Notes under the pieces: model-generated
What the model saw: only the letters and a program-made list of their open reading frames with translations
Database searches by the model: none
What the model was told of the DNA's origin: nothing
Made by a program: the position numbers and the translations under genes
In this document: positions 35,113 through 46,404 of the stretch, one piece after another
How positions within the stretch are numbered: position 1 is the stretch's first letter
How the letters are laid out: each line of letters begins with the position of its first letter
Assembly (NCBI GenBank): GCA_009809945.1
Contig: WTPW01000581.1
Coordinates: forward strand, 30,200-94,199
Length of the DNA: 64,000 nucleotides
Source: Gigaspora margarita
Lineage: Eukaryota > Glomeromycota > Glomeromycetes > Diversisporales > Gigasporaceae
Direction of reading: 5' to 3'

Positions 35113-37877
35113 TATGAAAAAGTGATTAATCAAAAGCCAGATAAAAGAACCCTAATAGGGATGTCAAAAACTCTATGGATTGTTAGAGAAATAGACCCAA
35201 AACTAGAAGTCTTATCTTTACATGCACAGTTTAAAGCAATCTCACTCCAAGATGATAAAATGTCAACTGCTGGATATTATCATCATCAAACTTTAGCTGG
35301 AAAAGACAATTGGATTCCTTTACTGCCTGGTTATTCTGTTTTTTGTTTCATAAAACAAATTTGGAAATTTAGTATTTTGTCTGAAAATTATTGTCTCAAA
35401 TTTCAGTGGTATGCTTACGACGACACTGATTTAGAATCATTTGAAACGCAATCAGATTATAGTCTCTTTAAAAGTGCAAGATCGAAATACGATCCAAGTA
35501 ACAAACGTTCTTTGTCTTATTTGCTTGGATTCTTAGATGATGATAACGTTGCTTTCTTACAAGCAACCGTTTCAGCACATTATCCAAACCTTTTCCTGGA
35601 ACATCAAAAAATTGTAGAAGTAATGCAGCACAAACATTCATTTCGAGAAAGTTTAAAAAGAAAGGCTGAGAAAATAAGCAACCTAATAGATGTTGATGGA
35701 GAAACAGGAATGTTAGTCAATTACAATATATTATTAGAAAAAGAGGGTAAAGTCTTACCTGCAACAAGTACTCAGGCATTAATATTAGAATATAACGAAA
35801 GCAAAGCAAAAATTTATAGCCTTAATCGGCAGATAAATCGTTTCAAAAAACACATAGAACGCTTGCAAAGTGAATTAGAACAAACTACCATAATGCCCGA
35901 TGAAGCTGATTTGTTAGAAACGAGTATAAAAGATATAATAGATCATAATCAACTTGGCTCGACAATACTTGTTTCAACACAGCATTATCTTTCTTTAATA
36001 TTAACACAGTCTTGTCCAAGTTGTAATAACAATCAACTCTCAGATAAAACTTGGAGTATATCATCAATTGGTTTGCAGATTAAAAGCTCAATTGAATGCG
36101 AAAAATGTAACACTATTTTTGAACATATAAACGAAAAGAAACACTGTTTTCTAGAGCTGTAGCTGCTGCAGGACTCGCAGGAGGAATATCCCATAACACT
36201 ATACAAAGTTCACTAGCTACAATTGGGATTACTCATCAAATTAGCAAAAGAACATACCACCATTACCAAACTATGTGCTCTTTCTCTTTCATAGATAGTG
36301 CTAAGTAAAGTGCAGCAGAGGCTTTACAAAATTGTATAATTCATGCATTGGGCAAGGACAAAAAAGTTTTAGCTATTGGATTTGATTGCTCTTGGTCCCA
36401 TATACGAAATGCCAGCCAAGGCAGTGGGGAATTTATATATCAGGATACGCCATCTGGTATAAAATTTGTCTTTAAACGTTGGTTGATAGTAATTAATTAT
36501 TTTTTATTGTTAGGTTATTTCCATAAACCAGTTATCGCATTTCATATAGCCCAAAAATCTAGGCTCGTAAAAGATAATGAAACAGAAATTATAAGAACAG
36601 TTTATAAAGGTAATCATGAACAATCCTTAAGACAAATAGAACATGCCATTTTGATTGAGGTATTAAACCAAATCAGTCCATCATTGGAAGATAACGGACT
36701 TCATTTAGAAGTATGCATCGATGGTGATTTGGACTTAAATAAAACCCTTGCACATGTACGCATTGTGAGCAAAATCTCTGCTGACCTAAAGCATTTAACA
36801 TGGAATGTTAGAAAAGCTTTGCGCAGTAAATATAAAAATGTTCTTAAAAATTGAAATAGATATTTTGAACTTATCTTTTTATTATTTTTTTTAAAGCACA
36901 ATGATTTTCAATCATTCGAGGATCATATAATGCAGTGGTTCCACAGCTGCATTTATTCTGCAGCATTTCGAAGAGAAGCTAATGATCATTTCGCACCGAA
37001 TGACACAGAAACACGTGATATGCAAACAAACGGTCTTATTCGCCACCTTCAAAATAACTATACAGATTGTTGGTCAGATGTGTGCTGGATAAAGGATGAT
37101 CCAATCCTTAGTTTACAAAATCCTACACTTTGTCACTCATCTGAAACCAGAATTAATGCATTTCAAAATTTTTTTGAAAAAACTTTCAAGACACCCTATG
37201 GTCAAAATATTGTCACATTTGATCGAACATTCCAAAATGAAGCATTTAATCAGATAAAATTGGTATACCTAGATAAAAGAATCGATTATTGGAAATCATT
37301 TGCTACAAGGCATGCAATGGCAGTGATATGTTATAACGAAGGATACACATACCTAATTTCAGAAATTTGGGAAGCTTATGGCGGACAACCTTTTGAATTA
37401 GAGGACATTCTTAATATTTGCATGATAGAGAATGAGTGTTTTCAACAAAATCAAATAAATGTAGAAAAAATTTATGAGCGCAATAAAATTCGGGGTGAAA
37501 AATATGCCAATGAGCATATAGAACTAAAAGGTTTTGATTTTAGCCAGGAATTAGTTCCATATAAAATGAGAGCAAAAGAGAGACTACGAAAAGATGAGTT
37601 TTATCTATCCTTTGCTTCATTGATTGTGGATTTTGAAGTGACCATACGGTGTTTCAGTTGCAAGGGTTTCCCAAAGAGTATTTATGGCTTGTGCGCATTG
37701 TGTTATACATACGTAATATTAGATTGGAAAGAAAGGCTTATAAACCCGAAACTCACAGCAGATGATGAAGTAGATCTAATTTTTTTACAAATAAAATACA
37801 AAATTACAGCTATTCTTTTTGAAGAAAGTATAAAAATAATTGCAGAAAATATTTTTAAATTTAATTTACTAACCTAA
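35113..37877 (+). pseudogene. Transposase-like protein (DDE-type, possibly Mutator/Kolobok-like), decayed
   Basis: Three open segments (35113-36162, 36348-36854, 36930-37877) form one gene. The first ends in a frame break; the next frame reads AVAAAGLAGGISHNTIQSSL with one stop before AAEALQNCI. Two introns look real: about 36468-36510, and about 36839-36898 (GTTCTT..TTAAAG, rejoining SKYKN to HNDFQSFEDHIMQWF). Features are an N-terminal region with coiled-coil-like K/E-rich helix, CPSC..CEKC (zinc-binding), IGFDCSWSHIRNA and CIDGDLD (candidate first and second catalytic aspartates of an RNase H fold), and a C-terminal CFSC..CALC. I recall close multi-copy relatives in Rhizophagus, but the superfamily name is a guess. 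It is followed at once by a RecQ helicase on the same strand. Confidence 0.6.
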
Positions 37878-39705
37878 GACCAGGACAAATAGAAGTGATA
37901 AAACATTACATAAAAAAAAAAAAGGATACATTCGTGATTATGAAAACTGGCAGTGGAAAAACTTTTTGCTATATAACCTCTGCTATCCTATTTGACAGCC
38001 TCACAATCATTATTTTGCTACTAAAATCTTTGATTCAAAGCCAAGTGGTCTGTAGAAAAAATTAATTAAAAATTAAAATAAGTAACAAGTATCTAATTGA
38101 TTCTACTTCTTTAGAACCATTTGATCCAGCTAGGTATTCCATGTGGAGGCTTGCTGGCATCATCTCAAGGGACAATTGAATATGAAACGAAGGTTTTCGA
38201 AGAAATAGCTCTTGGTTTTACTCACCTTCTTTATATTACTTCTGAGAAGTTATTGTTTAATAAATCACTTAAAGTTCTATGTAGTCACTGGCATGAGAAT
38301 AGAAAATTACAATTCATGATTGATGAAGTTCATTGTATTTTCAGTTTTAGCCACTTTAGATAAGAGAATATAAATATAAATAAAAACTAAAGAATAACTT
38401 GTAAATAACAAACCCTCCTAAAAAAAATTGCCAATTATTTTAGAGAAGAGTGGGGGAAATTAGGCGCATTAAAAGAAAATTATCCTAACACACGGATAAT
38501 GGCTTTGACTGCGACTCTGTCTGAGAAAGACATAACAGATGTACGAAATAATTTGAATATTGATGCTAAACACATCATACTTGTAAGAGGCAGTAATTTC
38601 CTACGGGAGAAGTTATATTTCTCAGTATTAGGTAAAAAGGATGCAAGCCTAGAACGGATGAAACAATTAATGGATCTAATAAAAGATGTGGAGGAAACCG
38701 ACTATGCTATAATCTACTGCGCTAGGGTTAAAGATTGTTTAGAAGTACAAGAGATGCTAAATACTAATATAAAAGGAAAAATATTAGGCATTTATCACGG
38801 GCAATTAAAAGAAAATGAAAAAAAGATACAATAGTAAAATGGAATAAAAAGCAAATACGTATTGATTGCAACAACAGCTTTTGGATTGGGCATAGATATG
38901 CCTGACGTCCATCTAGTGATACATTATAATTTCCCGATGAGTATGAATAAGTAGACATGTATTCTGCTAGATAATATTTATACAAAAAAAAAATAATCAA
39001 TTCCTCTGTCATTAGCTGATTATATCCAAAATTCAGGTCAGGCTGGACGAGAACAACAAGAAGCCAAATGTGTAATACTTTTACTCCAAGAAAGATATCC
39101 AAACCAACTATGTTATTATTGCAGATGGAAGAGTTAACAATGAAGGCAGTGATGAGCAAACTAATGCCCGAGAACTCTACCTAACCAAAGCACAACACCA
39201 ACTATTTGAGGTAATGTATTACTGTCTTACCTCTTTTGAATGTCGATTTCAACAAGTATCGAGATACTTTATATAGTCTGAAGATCTGATCCCACCGGTT
39301 TGTAATTTATGCGATAATTGTGTTAGGCGCATAGAAAGTGGTGTAAAACAAGCGGATGCAAAAGAAGAAATTTTAGATATGCTAAAGGTGGTGGAGGCAT
39401 TATGCGAGAAAAATGACAAGCTGATTATACCTTTAGACATGATAGAGGTTTTCAGCTTCTCAAAAAACAAATGGCTTCAAAATAGAAAATTAATTTTAGA
39501 GCTTGATAACCGTAAAAAAGCGAAGGTACTGAACACAAAAGTACTAGCTGAACTTGCATTAGCCAATCTAGTTTGCTGTAGTCTTGTAAAACAGAGTATC
39601 TTATTAGAAAAAACAACTACGGCATACTTAACATGTAATTTAGTCATAGAAGGAACTGCGGAGGGTGCAGATTTACTCATACAAGAAAATACTTGGTTGT
39701 ATTGA
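37871..39705 (+). pseudogene. RecQ-type DNA helicase, decayed
   Basis: All RecQ landmarks occur in order. LRPGQIEVI (motif 0) and MKTGSGKTF (Walker A) lie at about 37871-37965. An intron from about 38048 to 38115 follows, then LIQLGIPCGGLLASS, DEVHC (motif II) near 38320, an intron whose donor appears mutated from GTAAG to ATAAG, EEWGKLG, MALTATLS (motif III), a helicase C domain with AIIYCARV, and after a frame break the ATTAFGLGIDMPDV region. SGQAGRE stands for motif VI, where Arg is usual in place of Gln. VCNLCDNC is the RecQ zinc-binding cysteine set, and a winged-helix-like tail ends at 39705. RecQ enzymes unwind 3'-5'. Several frame breaks and stops make it inactive as written. It starts at the 3' end of the transposase-like gene, overlapping its stop. 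Confidence 0.75.
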
Positions 39706-39854
39706 GTAAAATAAAATTTTTTAGATCTATTAAAAAAAAATTTTTTCATAGAAAATTCTAGAGTATTCGATTTCCGCGTTTATTACGATCTGTTATACAA
39801 AAAAATTTACTATGCATATCATATGAAAAATGATCTATGTATGCTCTACCCTTA
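39706..39854. other. Spacer between the helicase and a MITE
   Basis: Contains a 40 bp word set (ATCATATGAAAAATGATC and following) also present at about 11678-11700. No gene. Confidence 0.4.
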
Positions 39855-40039
39855 GGGTCAAAACACGCTTTCTCAAACCTTTTACTAAGTGAAAAATAGG
39901 GTTAAAGTTCAAAAAAAAATTTTTTTTCTAAAAAAAATTTTTTTTCTAAAAAAAATTTTTTTTTAGAAAATTTTTTTTTTTTTCAAACTTGAACCTCATT
40001 TTTCGCTTAGTAAAAGGTTTGAGAAAGCACGTTTTGACC
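39855..40039. mobile_element. Harbinger-type hairpin MITE
   Basis: TTA duplications (39852-39854 and 40040-40042) flank the arms GGGTCAAAACACGCTTTCTC and AAACCTTTTACTAAGTG with their complements. The centre is an A/T homopolymer series (TTTTTTTTCTAAAAAAAA repeated). The ORF 39989-40180 crosses its right arm and is partly fortuitous. Confidence 0.85.
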
Positions 40040-40089
40040 TTAATACGAGTAGATTTACCAGCTGAACAAGTTTACTTAGAAGCCCAAAG

Positions 40090-40995
40090 TAGAGGTTGGA
40101 ACTGGATATATCAACCTGGTTTCAAACCCGGGTCAACCCGAATTGTTAATAAATCTGGGTCTAATTTGAAGAATATTTGACCCGGGTACATGAATATAAC
40201 CAGTTATATATGAACCAGATGTATGAATACAACTGGTTAAATATAGAATAATCAGTACTCAAATATCAGATATGCGAATTTACACCTACGTTTTGTACTT
40301 TTTTTTTTGTTTTAAAATCACTTTTACTAAAATACACCTATGGTGATTTGCACCTATAGTGGATTTACACCTATGTATTATTATTATGACATGACAATCT
40401 ATAATCTAACCTTAATTACCCAACTATAACGAACCCACCGGAATGATGCAACAACGATGAACCCACTGGAATGAGCAAACAAACGACGAACCCACTGGAA
40501 CAACACAACAAACATTGACCCACTGGAATGACACAACAAACTATAAAACCATGAGCTGAGAAAGAAAGCAACCACCTTAAAGACATTTAAAAAAAGCCAA
40601 CACGAACTTCTGTCGCTTTCTATAAATCAGAAAAAAGCATTCGTTAACTAAATATGTTTGTAAACAAAAAGGTTAGTAAAATGTGTTCACAAACAAGAAA
40701 GCAAGAATAGCAAAAGTAATAGAAGTCATCTCAAAGTAAAGAGCTGCGGCACAAAATGAAAAGCAAACGCAAAAAAAAAAAAACTGATTATCATCCCTGA
40801 TCACTGTTTATAAGAATTGTTAAAATTTACGTATGTTTGCAATGATATTAACTGGATTGTATAATAAACCTGGTTTTAGTTTTAAATTCGGTTTTATGGA
40901 TAACCGGTTGTGTACCAAATCTGGGTTCAACCTGGGTTGATATTTTCAAATATAATACAACCGGTTTTTAAAAATAAAACTGGTTCCAAACTCTA
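40090..40995. mobile_element. hAT-like non-autonomous element with internal minisatellite
   Basis: Ends TAGAGGTTGGAACTGG and the complement of CTGGTTCCAAACTCTA, with exact 8 bp duplications GCCCAAAG (40082-40089 and 40996-41003). Subterminal AACC(G/T)GGTT and ACCCGGGT words abound. At about 40430-40545 a unit of about 30-33 bp (GAACCCACTGGAATGA type) is repeated four times. No transposase frame. Confidence 0.9.
40430..40545 (+). repeat. Short minisatellite inside the hAT-like element
   Basis: Four head-to-tail copies of ACCCAC(C/T)GGAA..CAACAAAC..GA, about 30-33 bp each, diverged. Confidence 0.75.
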
Positions 40996-41099
40996 GCCCA
41001 AAGCAGGTTATCTTTACAAAAAAAGGGGTTTTATATTGAAACCCCAAAAATTTTAACTTTAGCACATAGATAGCCCATTTTTCTTACAAGGTAACCTAC

Positions 41100-43366
41100 T
41101 TCCGTTGCCTAAGTAAAGTTATTCAGGGCATGTTTTTACATATACTTATCATCTTAAAATTAGCAAATATTTGATTTTGGCCAAGTTACATTTTCGTTTT
41201 GTGCAAAATTGGTAAAATTTTAATTCAATTTTTAAGCTCAATTTTTTCTTCTCCCCTTGTTCTATATACCTGAAAAATTTAATTTAAAGTTAATAAGTAA
41301 GATTTAAAAGAATATTAGCTCAAAATTATATAGTAAATTCATATATTTTTTAAAAAATTTTAATTATAGACAGGATTTTGATCTATTTTAAGGGGACATG
41401 TCCTGGGCCTGATATATAATTTTGATTTTTGATCAAAAAAGTTAAATTTAAGCATCTTTTCTCCAAATTTCAAGTAAAATAAAAATATTTCTGCCAATTT
41501 TTAATGTATTTTTAGATGCTGAATAAGTTTATTTATTTAATAAAATTTTGTGAATCTTAAGATTTTATAGAATTTTATTAATAGCATTCTATAAAATCTA
41601 ATTTTACTAATTAATTCTTATTTTATGCACTAAGTAAACTTGTTCAAAACCTAAAAATACATTAATTTGGCAAAATTGTTTTTATTTTATTTAAAATTTA
41701 GAGAATAGATACATAATTTTGGATTTTTGATCAAAAAAGTCAAATTTAAGTATCTTTCTTCAAATTTAATGTAAAATAAAAATAATACTACTGATTTAAT
41801 GTGTTTTTAGGTTCTGAACAAGTTTATTTAGTGCATAAAGTTAGAATTAATTAATAAAAATTTGTGAATCATAAGATTTTATAGAATTTTATTAATAAAA
41901 TTCTATAAAATCTTATGAATCACAAAATTTTACTAATTATTTCTATTTTTATACACTAAGTAAACTTGTCTAGAACCTAAAAATACATTAAATTAGTAGT
42001 GTTATTTTTATTTTACTTAAAATTTGGAGAAAAGATGCTTAAATTTAATTTTTTGATCAAATATCCAAAATTATGCATTATTTCTTTAAATTTTAAGTAA
42101 AAAAAATAATTTTGAAATTTGATGTATTTTTACATTCTGAACAATTTATTTAGTGCATTAAGTTAGAATTAATTAGTAAAATATTGTGAATCATAAGATT
42201 TTATAGAATTTTATTAATAAAATTCTATAAAATCTTAAGATTCACAAATTATTATTAATTAATTCTAACTTTATGCACTAAGTAACCTTGTTTAGAACCT
42301 AATAACACATTAAATTAGTAGTGTTATTTTTATTTTTCTTGAAATTTGAAGAAAAAAAATGCTAAATTTGACTTTTTGATCAAAAATTCAAATTATGCAT
42401 CTATTTGCTAAATTTCAAGTAAAATAAAAATAATTCTGCTAATTTAATGTGTTTTTAGGTTCTAAACAAGTTTACTTAGTGTATAAAGTTAGAGTTAATG
42501 AGTAAAATGAGGATCCCAGACATCTAGTTTAGAGATCATACTTGAAATTTTTTAGCAAAAACACCTAAAATTTGAGAAGCAAAAAACAGGTTTTGGCAAT
42601 TATCTTGACATCCAGTGGTCCAATTTGAATAAACTTTTTTTAAAATGAAGCTCTCAGTAAGGCGCATATAACAACTAGGAAAATGGAAACCATTTAGAGT
42701 CTGAAGGACCAAATATAAGCCAATAAACATTAGTTGGATTGTTTTGATTGTTGTTTTTTATATTACACCTGATCTAGCCAATCAAAATTCATAATTTGCA
42801 GACACACAGACATTGACTACTTTTGTCTAAAGTAAATAGATTTTTTCATTTTCAACAAATTAGATCAAAATTGGCCAAAATCCAGTCATGACCTATATAA
42901 GAAATGTCCAGGGTCCTGTAAAATATTGTGAATCATAAGATTTTATAGAATTTTATTAATAAAATTCTATAAAATCATATGATTTACAAAATTTTACTAA
43001 TTAATTCTAACTTAATGCACTAAATAAACTTGTTTAATATTAAAAATACATTAAATTGGCAATATTGTTTTTATTTCACTTTAAATTTAGAGAAAAGATG
43101 CTTAAATTGATTTTTCTGATCAAAATCCAAAATTATGTATCTATTTGCTAAATTTCAAGTAAAATAAAAATAATTCTGATGATTTGATGTATTTTAGATG
43201 CTAGACAACTTTACTTAGTGCATAAAGTTAGAATTAATTAATAAAAATTTGTGAATTTTAAGATCTATAAAATTTTACTAATAAAATTCTATAAACTCTT
43301 ATAATTTACAAAATTTTACTAATTAATTCTAACTTAATGCACTAAGTAAACTTGTATTTATTAATT
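41100..43366. repeat. Tandem series of AT-rich palindromes
   Basis: The core ATAGAATTTTATTAATAAAATTCTAT, extended on both sides by AATCTTA(T/A)GATT..CAC and TTAGAATTAATTAGTAAAAT, recurs at about 41890, 42215, 42965 and 43280, and a half-core near 41575. Between cores lie shared blocks (TTCAAGTAAAATAAAAATAA, TTTTTGATCAAAA, GTGCATAAAGTTAG) in alternating orientation, giving a period of about 320 bp. No ORF. One copy is interrupted at 42510-42917. Confidence 0.8.
42510..42917. mobile_element. GGACCC-ended element in the palindrome series
   Basis: Ends (A)GGATCCCAGACATCTAG and the complement of GAAATGTCCAGGGTCCT interrupt a palindrome unit, with (A/T)GTAAAAT on both sides as a possible duplication. 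The same terminal motif (GGACCC..ACATCTCT..ATATAGGTCAT) recurs at 44137, 44354, 47000 and 48213. The 64-codon minus frame inside is not credible. Confidence 0.65.
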
Positions 43367-43532
43367 GTCAGAGATGATGCTGAAATCAGTTCATGCTAAA
43401 ATTCATGTGATCCTTGTATCATCAGATTTTCTAAAATTTTTGAAAATCATATAAACAATTGATTTATATATATAATCGAATACTATAACTATGGGTTAAT
43501 TCAATATATGCTTATATAAATCACATTCATAA

Positions 43533-44083
43533 TATCTATATATAAAAGACATTCTAACTGTATCAAAAAGATGACCCTAACCCTAACTCTAAACACAAGA
43601 CAAAATTTTTTTTGTTATTGGTTTTATAGACACTTTTTGCCTTGTAGTTAGAGTTAGAGTAGGGATACATCGGTCCTAAAAAAGACTGGTCCAGGACCAG
43701 TCCCAAACTGGGACCAATAAGGACCATGGGACCATTAAAGAACCAGTCCTGGGACCAGTTCTTGTAAACATAACTGTGATATTTGTATCACCCAATCAAA
43801 TTTCTTGATCAGGTGTAATGTAGATCATATAATATTTGTTTATATCTAACAGTAAATAATTACTTCATTTTTGACCAATAAAATCTTATGCATTAAGATT
43901 GACGTAATCATTAAAGAACTGTTATAGGACTGAAGGACCAGACTAAACCAGGACTGTAAACACTATGATTACGGTCATCTTAGGAACCAGACTGGACCGG
44001 ACCAGACTGATGCATCCCTAAGTTAGAGTTAGGATTAGGGTTGTCTTTTTGATATAGCTAGATAGTCTTTTATATATAGATAT
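43533..44083. mobile_element. Hairpin MITE split by a hAT-like MITE
   Basis: TCTATATATAAAAGAC, TATCAAAAAGA, CCCTAACCCTAACTC at the left matches the complement at 44022-44083. The centre is displaced by the insertion at 43660-44020. The CCCTAA words resemble telomere repeats but belong to the arms. Confidence 0.75.
43660..44020. mobile_element. hAT-like MITE
   Basis: Ends TAGGGATACATCGGTCC and the complement of ACTGATGCATCCCTA, exact 8 bp duplications AGTTAGAG (43652-43659 and 44021-44028), and subterminal GGACCAGTC/GACTGGTCC words. Noncoding. Confidence 0.9.
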
Positions 44084-44689
44084 CAGAAATAAGATTTATA
44101 TAGCATATAGGCATACTAACTAGTTATAGCATTTGAAGGACCCCGAACATCTCTCATAGAGGTCATAACTGATCTGCATAAATTTAGGCATTTTCGCTAC
44201 CCATAAAATCAAGTAAATTTGCAAAAGTTGGATTATCACATATAATTTTATAGTAATTCACTAAAAACTAAATTATAATATCTAGCATTGGGTAAAAAAT
44301 ATAGTGCAAATTTTTTAAAACTGTAGTTAATAAAAATCTATGCAAATCTGTAACAGAACCCCAAACATCTCTAATATAGGTCATAAACAGATAATAATAC
44401 TATGGTATATATATAGAAAAATTATTTTGAGATTGATGATTATATAAATAAAATTTTATTTTTATTTTATGATGGTGAAACCCGCAATGCCTACTAGTAA
44501 AACTTGCATTGATTAGCTAAATTAGATGAAATCTTCATTGATATTTAAAATATATAAAACCCACTTTTAAATATATAAATATGTAAATTTGCTTTTGAAT
44601 ATGTAAAACCCCTTTTGAATATATAAAATAAGTAAAACCTGCTTTTAAAATATAAAACCTACTTTTGAATATATAAAATTTGAAATGAA

Positions 44690-46400
44690 AATTTTAACTT
44701 TGAGCGAAGATATCTTAGCAACCACTTGATCAAATTCGATGAAAATTTTTTTATTTGAATTCTATGGATTCATAGAATTCAAATAAAAAAAATTCATCGA
44801 ATTTGATCAGGTTGTTGCCAAGATACCTTTGCTCAAAGTTTTAAAAAAAAATCAAAACGTCTATTAAAATACAAGCTGTACCAAATTTTTCTAAAACTTT
44901 GGGCGAAGGTATCTTAGCAACCACCTGATCAAATTTGATGAAATTTTTTTTATTTGAATTCTATGGATCCCTAGAATTCAAATAAAAAAATTTCATCAAA
45001 TTTGATCAAGTGGTTGCAAAGATATCTTTGATCAAAGTTTTAGAGAATTTCAAAATGCCTATCATATGACAGATACGTTTAAATTTTTAACAAAACTTTG
45101 ATCATAGATATCTCTGCAACCACCTGATCAAATTCAATGAAAATTTTTTTATTTGAATTCNATNGATCCGTAGAATTCAAATAAAAAAAATTTTCATCAA
45201 ATTTGATCAGGTAGTTGAAGAGATATCCTTGATCAAAGTTTTGTCAAAAATTTAAACGTATCTGTCATGTGATACGTATTTTGAAATTCTCTAAAACTTT
45301 GATCAAAGATATCTCTGCAACCACTTGATCAAATTCGATGAAAATTTTTTTATTTGAATTCTATGGATCCATAGAATTCAAATAAAAAATTTTTTATCGA
45401 ATTTGATCAAGTGGTTGCAAAGATATCTTTGATCAAAGTTTTAGAGAATTTCAAAACGCGTATCACATAACAGATACGTTTAAATTTGTTGACAAAACTT
45501 TGATCAAGGATATCTCTGAAACTACTTGATCAAATTTGATGAAAATTTTTTTATTTGAATTCTATGGATCCATAGAATTCAAATAAAAAAATTTCATCAA
45601 ATTTGATCAAGTGGTTGCAAAGATATCTTTGATCAAAGTTTTAGAGAATTTCAAAATGCCTATCATATGACAGATACGTTTAAATTTTTAACAAAACTTT
45701 GATCATAGATATCTCTGCAACCACCTGATCAAATTCAATGAAAATTTTTTTATTTGAATTCNATNGATCCGTAGAATTCAAATAAAAAAAATTTTCATCA
45801 AATTTGATCAGGTAGTTGAAGAGATATCCTTGATCAAAGTTTTGTCAAAAATTTAAACGTATCTGTCATGTGATACGCGTTTTGAAATTCTCTAAAACTT
45901 TGATCAAAGATATCTTTGCAACAACTTGATCAAATTTGATGAAAATTTTTTATTTGAATTCTATGGATCCATAGAATTCAAATAAAAAAAATTTCATTGA
46001 ATTTGATCAGGTGGTTGCAGAGATATCTATGATCAAAATTTTGTCAAAAATTTAAACGTATCTGTCATGTGATAGGCGTTTTGAAATTCTCTAAGGGCCG
46101 TGTCATTAATCACCTGATTATTTTTTATCAGAGGCCTACTCCCCCTCCCTCTTCTTTAATATATATATAGTCAGATTCTTATATATAATTTCAACTTTTT
46201 TTACCCCCTCCCCCCTAAAAAATCACCTGATTTTTGTCACTCCTCTAAAACTTTGATCAAAGATATCTTTGCAACCACTTGATCAAATTTGATGAAAATT
46301 TTTTTATTTGAATTCTATGGATCCATAGAATTTAAATAAAAAAAATTTTATCAAATTTGATCAGGTGGTTGCTAGGATACCTTCGCTCAAAGTTTTGAAA
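44690..46400. repeat. Eight-fold array of 201 bp palindromes
   Basis: Each unit is a palindrome centred on GAATTCTATGGATCCATAGAATTC with arms through AAATAAAAAAATTT, CATCAAATTTGATCA, GTGGTTGCAAAGATATC and TTTGATCAAAGTTTT, and spacers TTAAATTT..GACAAAACTTTGATC. Centres lie near 44765, 44966, 45167, 45368, 45569, 45770, 45969 and 46322, a 201 bp period broken only by a MITE before the last. Ambiguous bases occur at 45161, 45164, 45762 and 45765. No ORF. Confidence 0.92.
46095..46245. mobile_element. Harbinger-type MITE in the palindrome array
   Basis: TAA duplications (46092-46094 and 46246-46248) flank weak inverted ends GGGCCGTGTCA..AATCACCTGATT and AATCACCTGATTTTTGTCAC. Both ends carry CCCCCTCCC stretches like the element at 8233-8836, to which it may be related. 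Removing it restores the array word TTCTCTAAAACTTTG. Confidence 0.8.
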
Positions 46401-46404
46401 AAAT

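Larger units (their letters stand above)
40043..41080 (+). pseudogene. Downstream coding remnant split by a hAT-like element
   Basis: Joining 40043-40089 to 41004 onward, across the insertion, reads VDLPAEQVYLEAQSR / LSLQKKGFYIETPKILTLAH. It is on the same strand as the helicase and about 340 bp after its stop. It may be a C-terminal piece of the helicase or a further gene of the same element. No motif identifies it. Confidence 0.35.
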
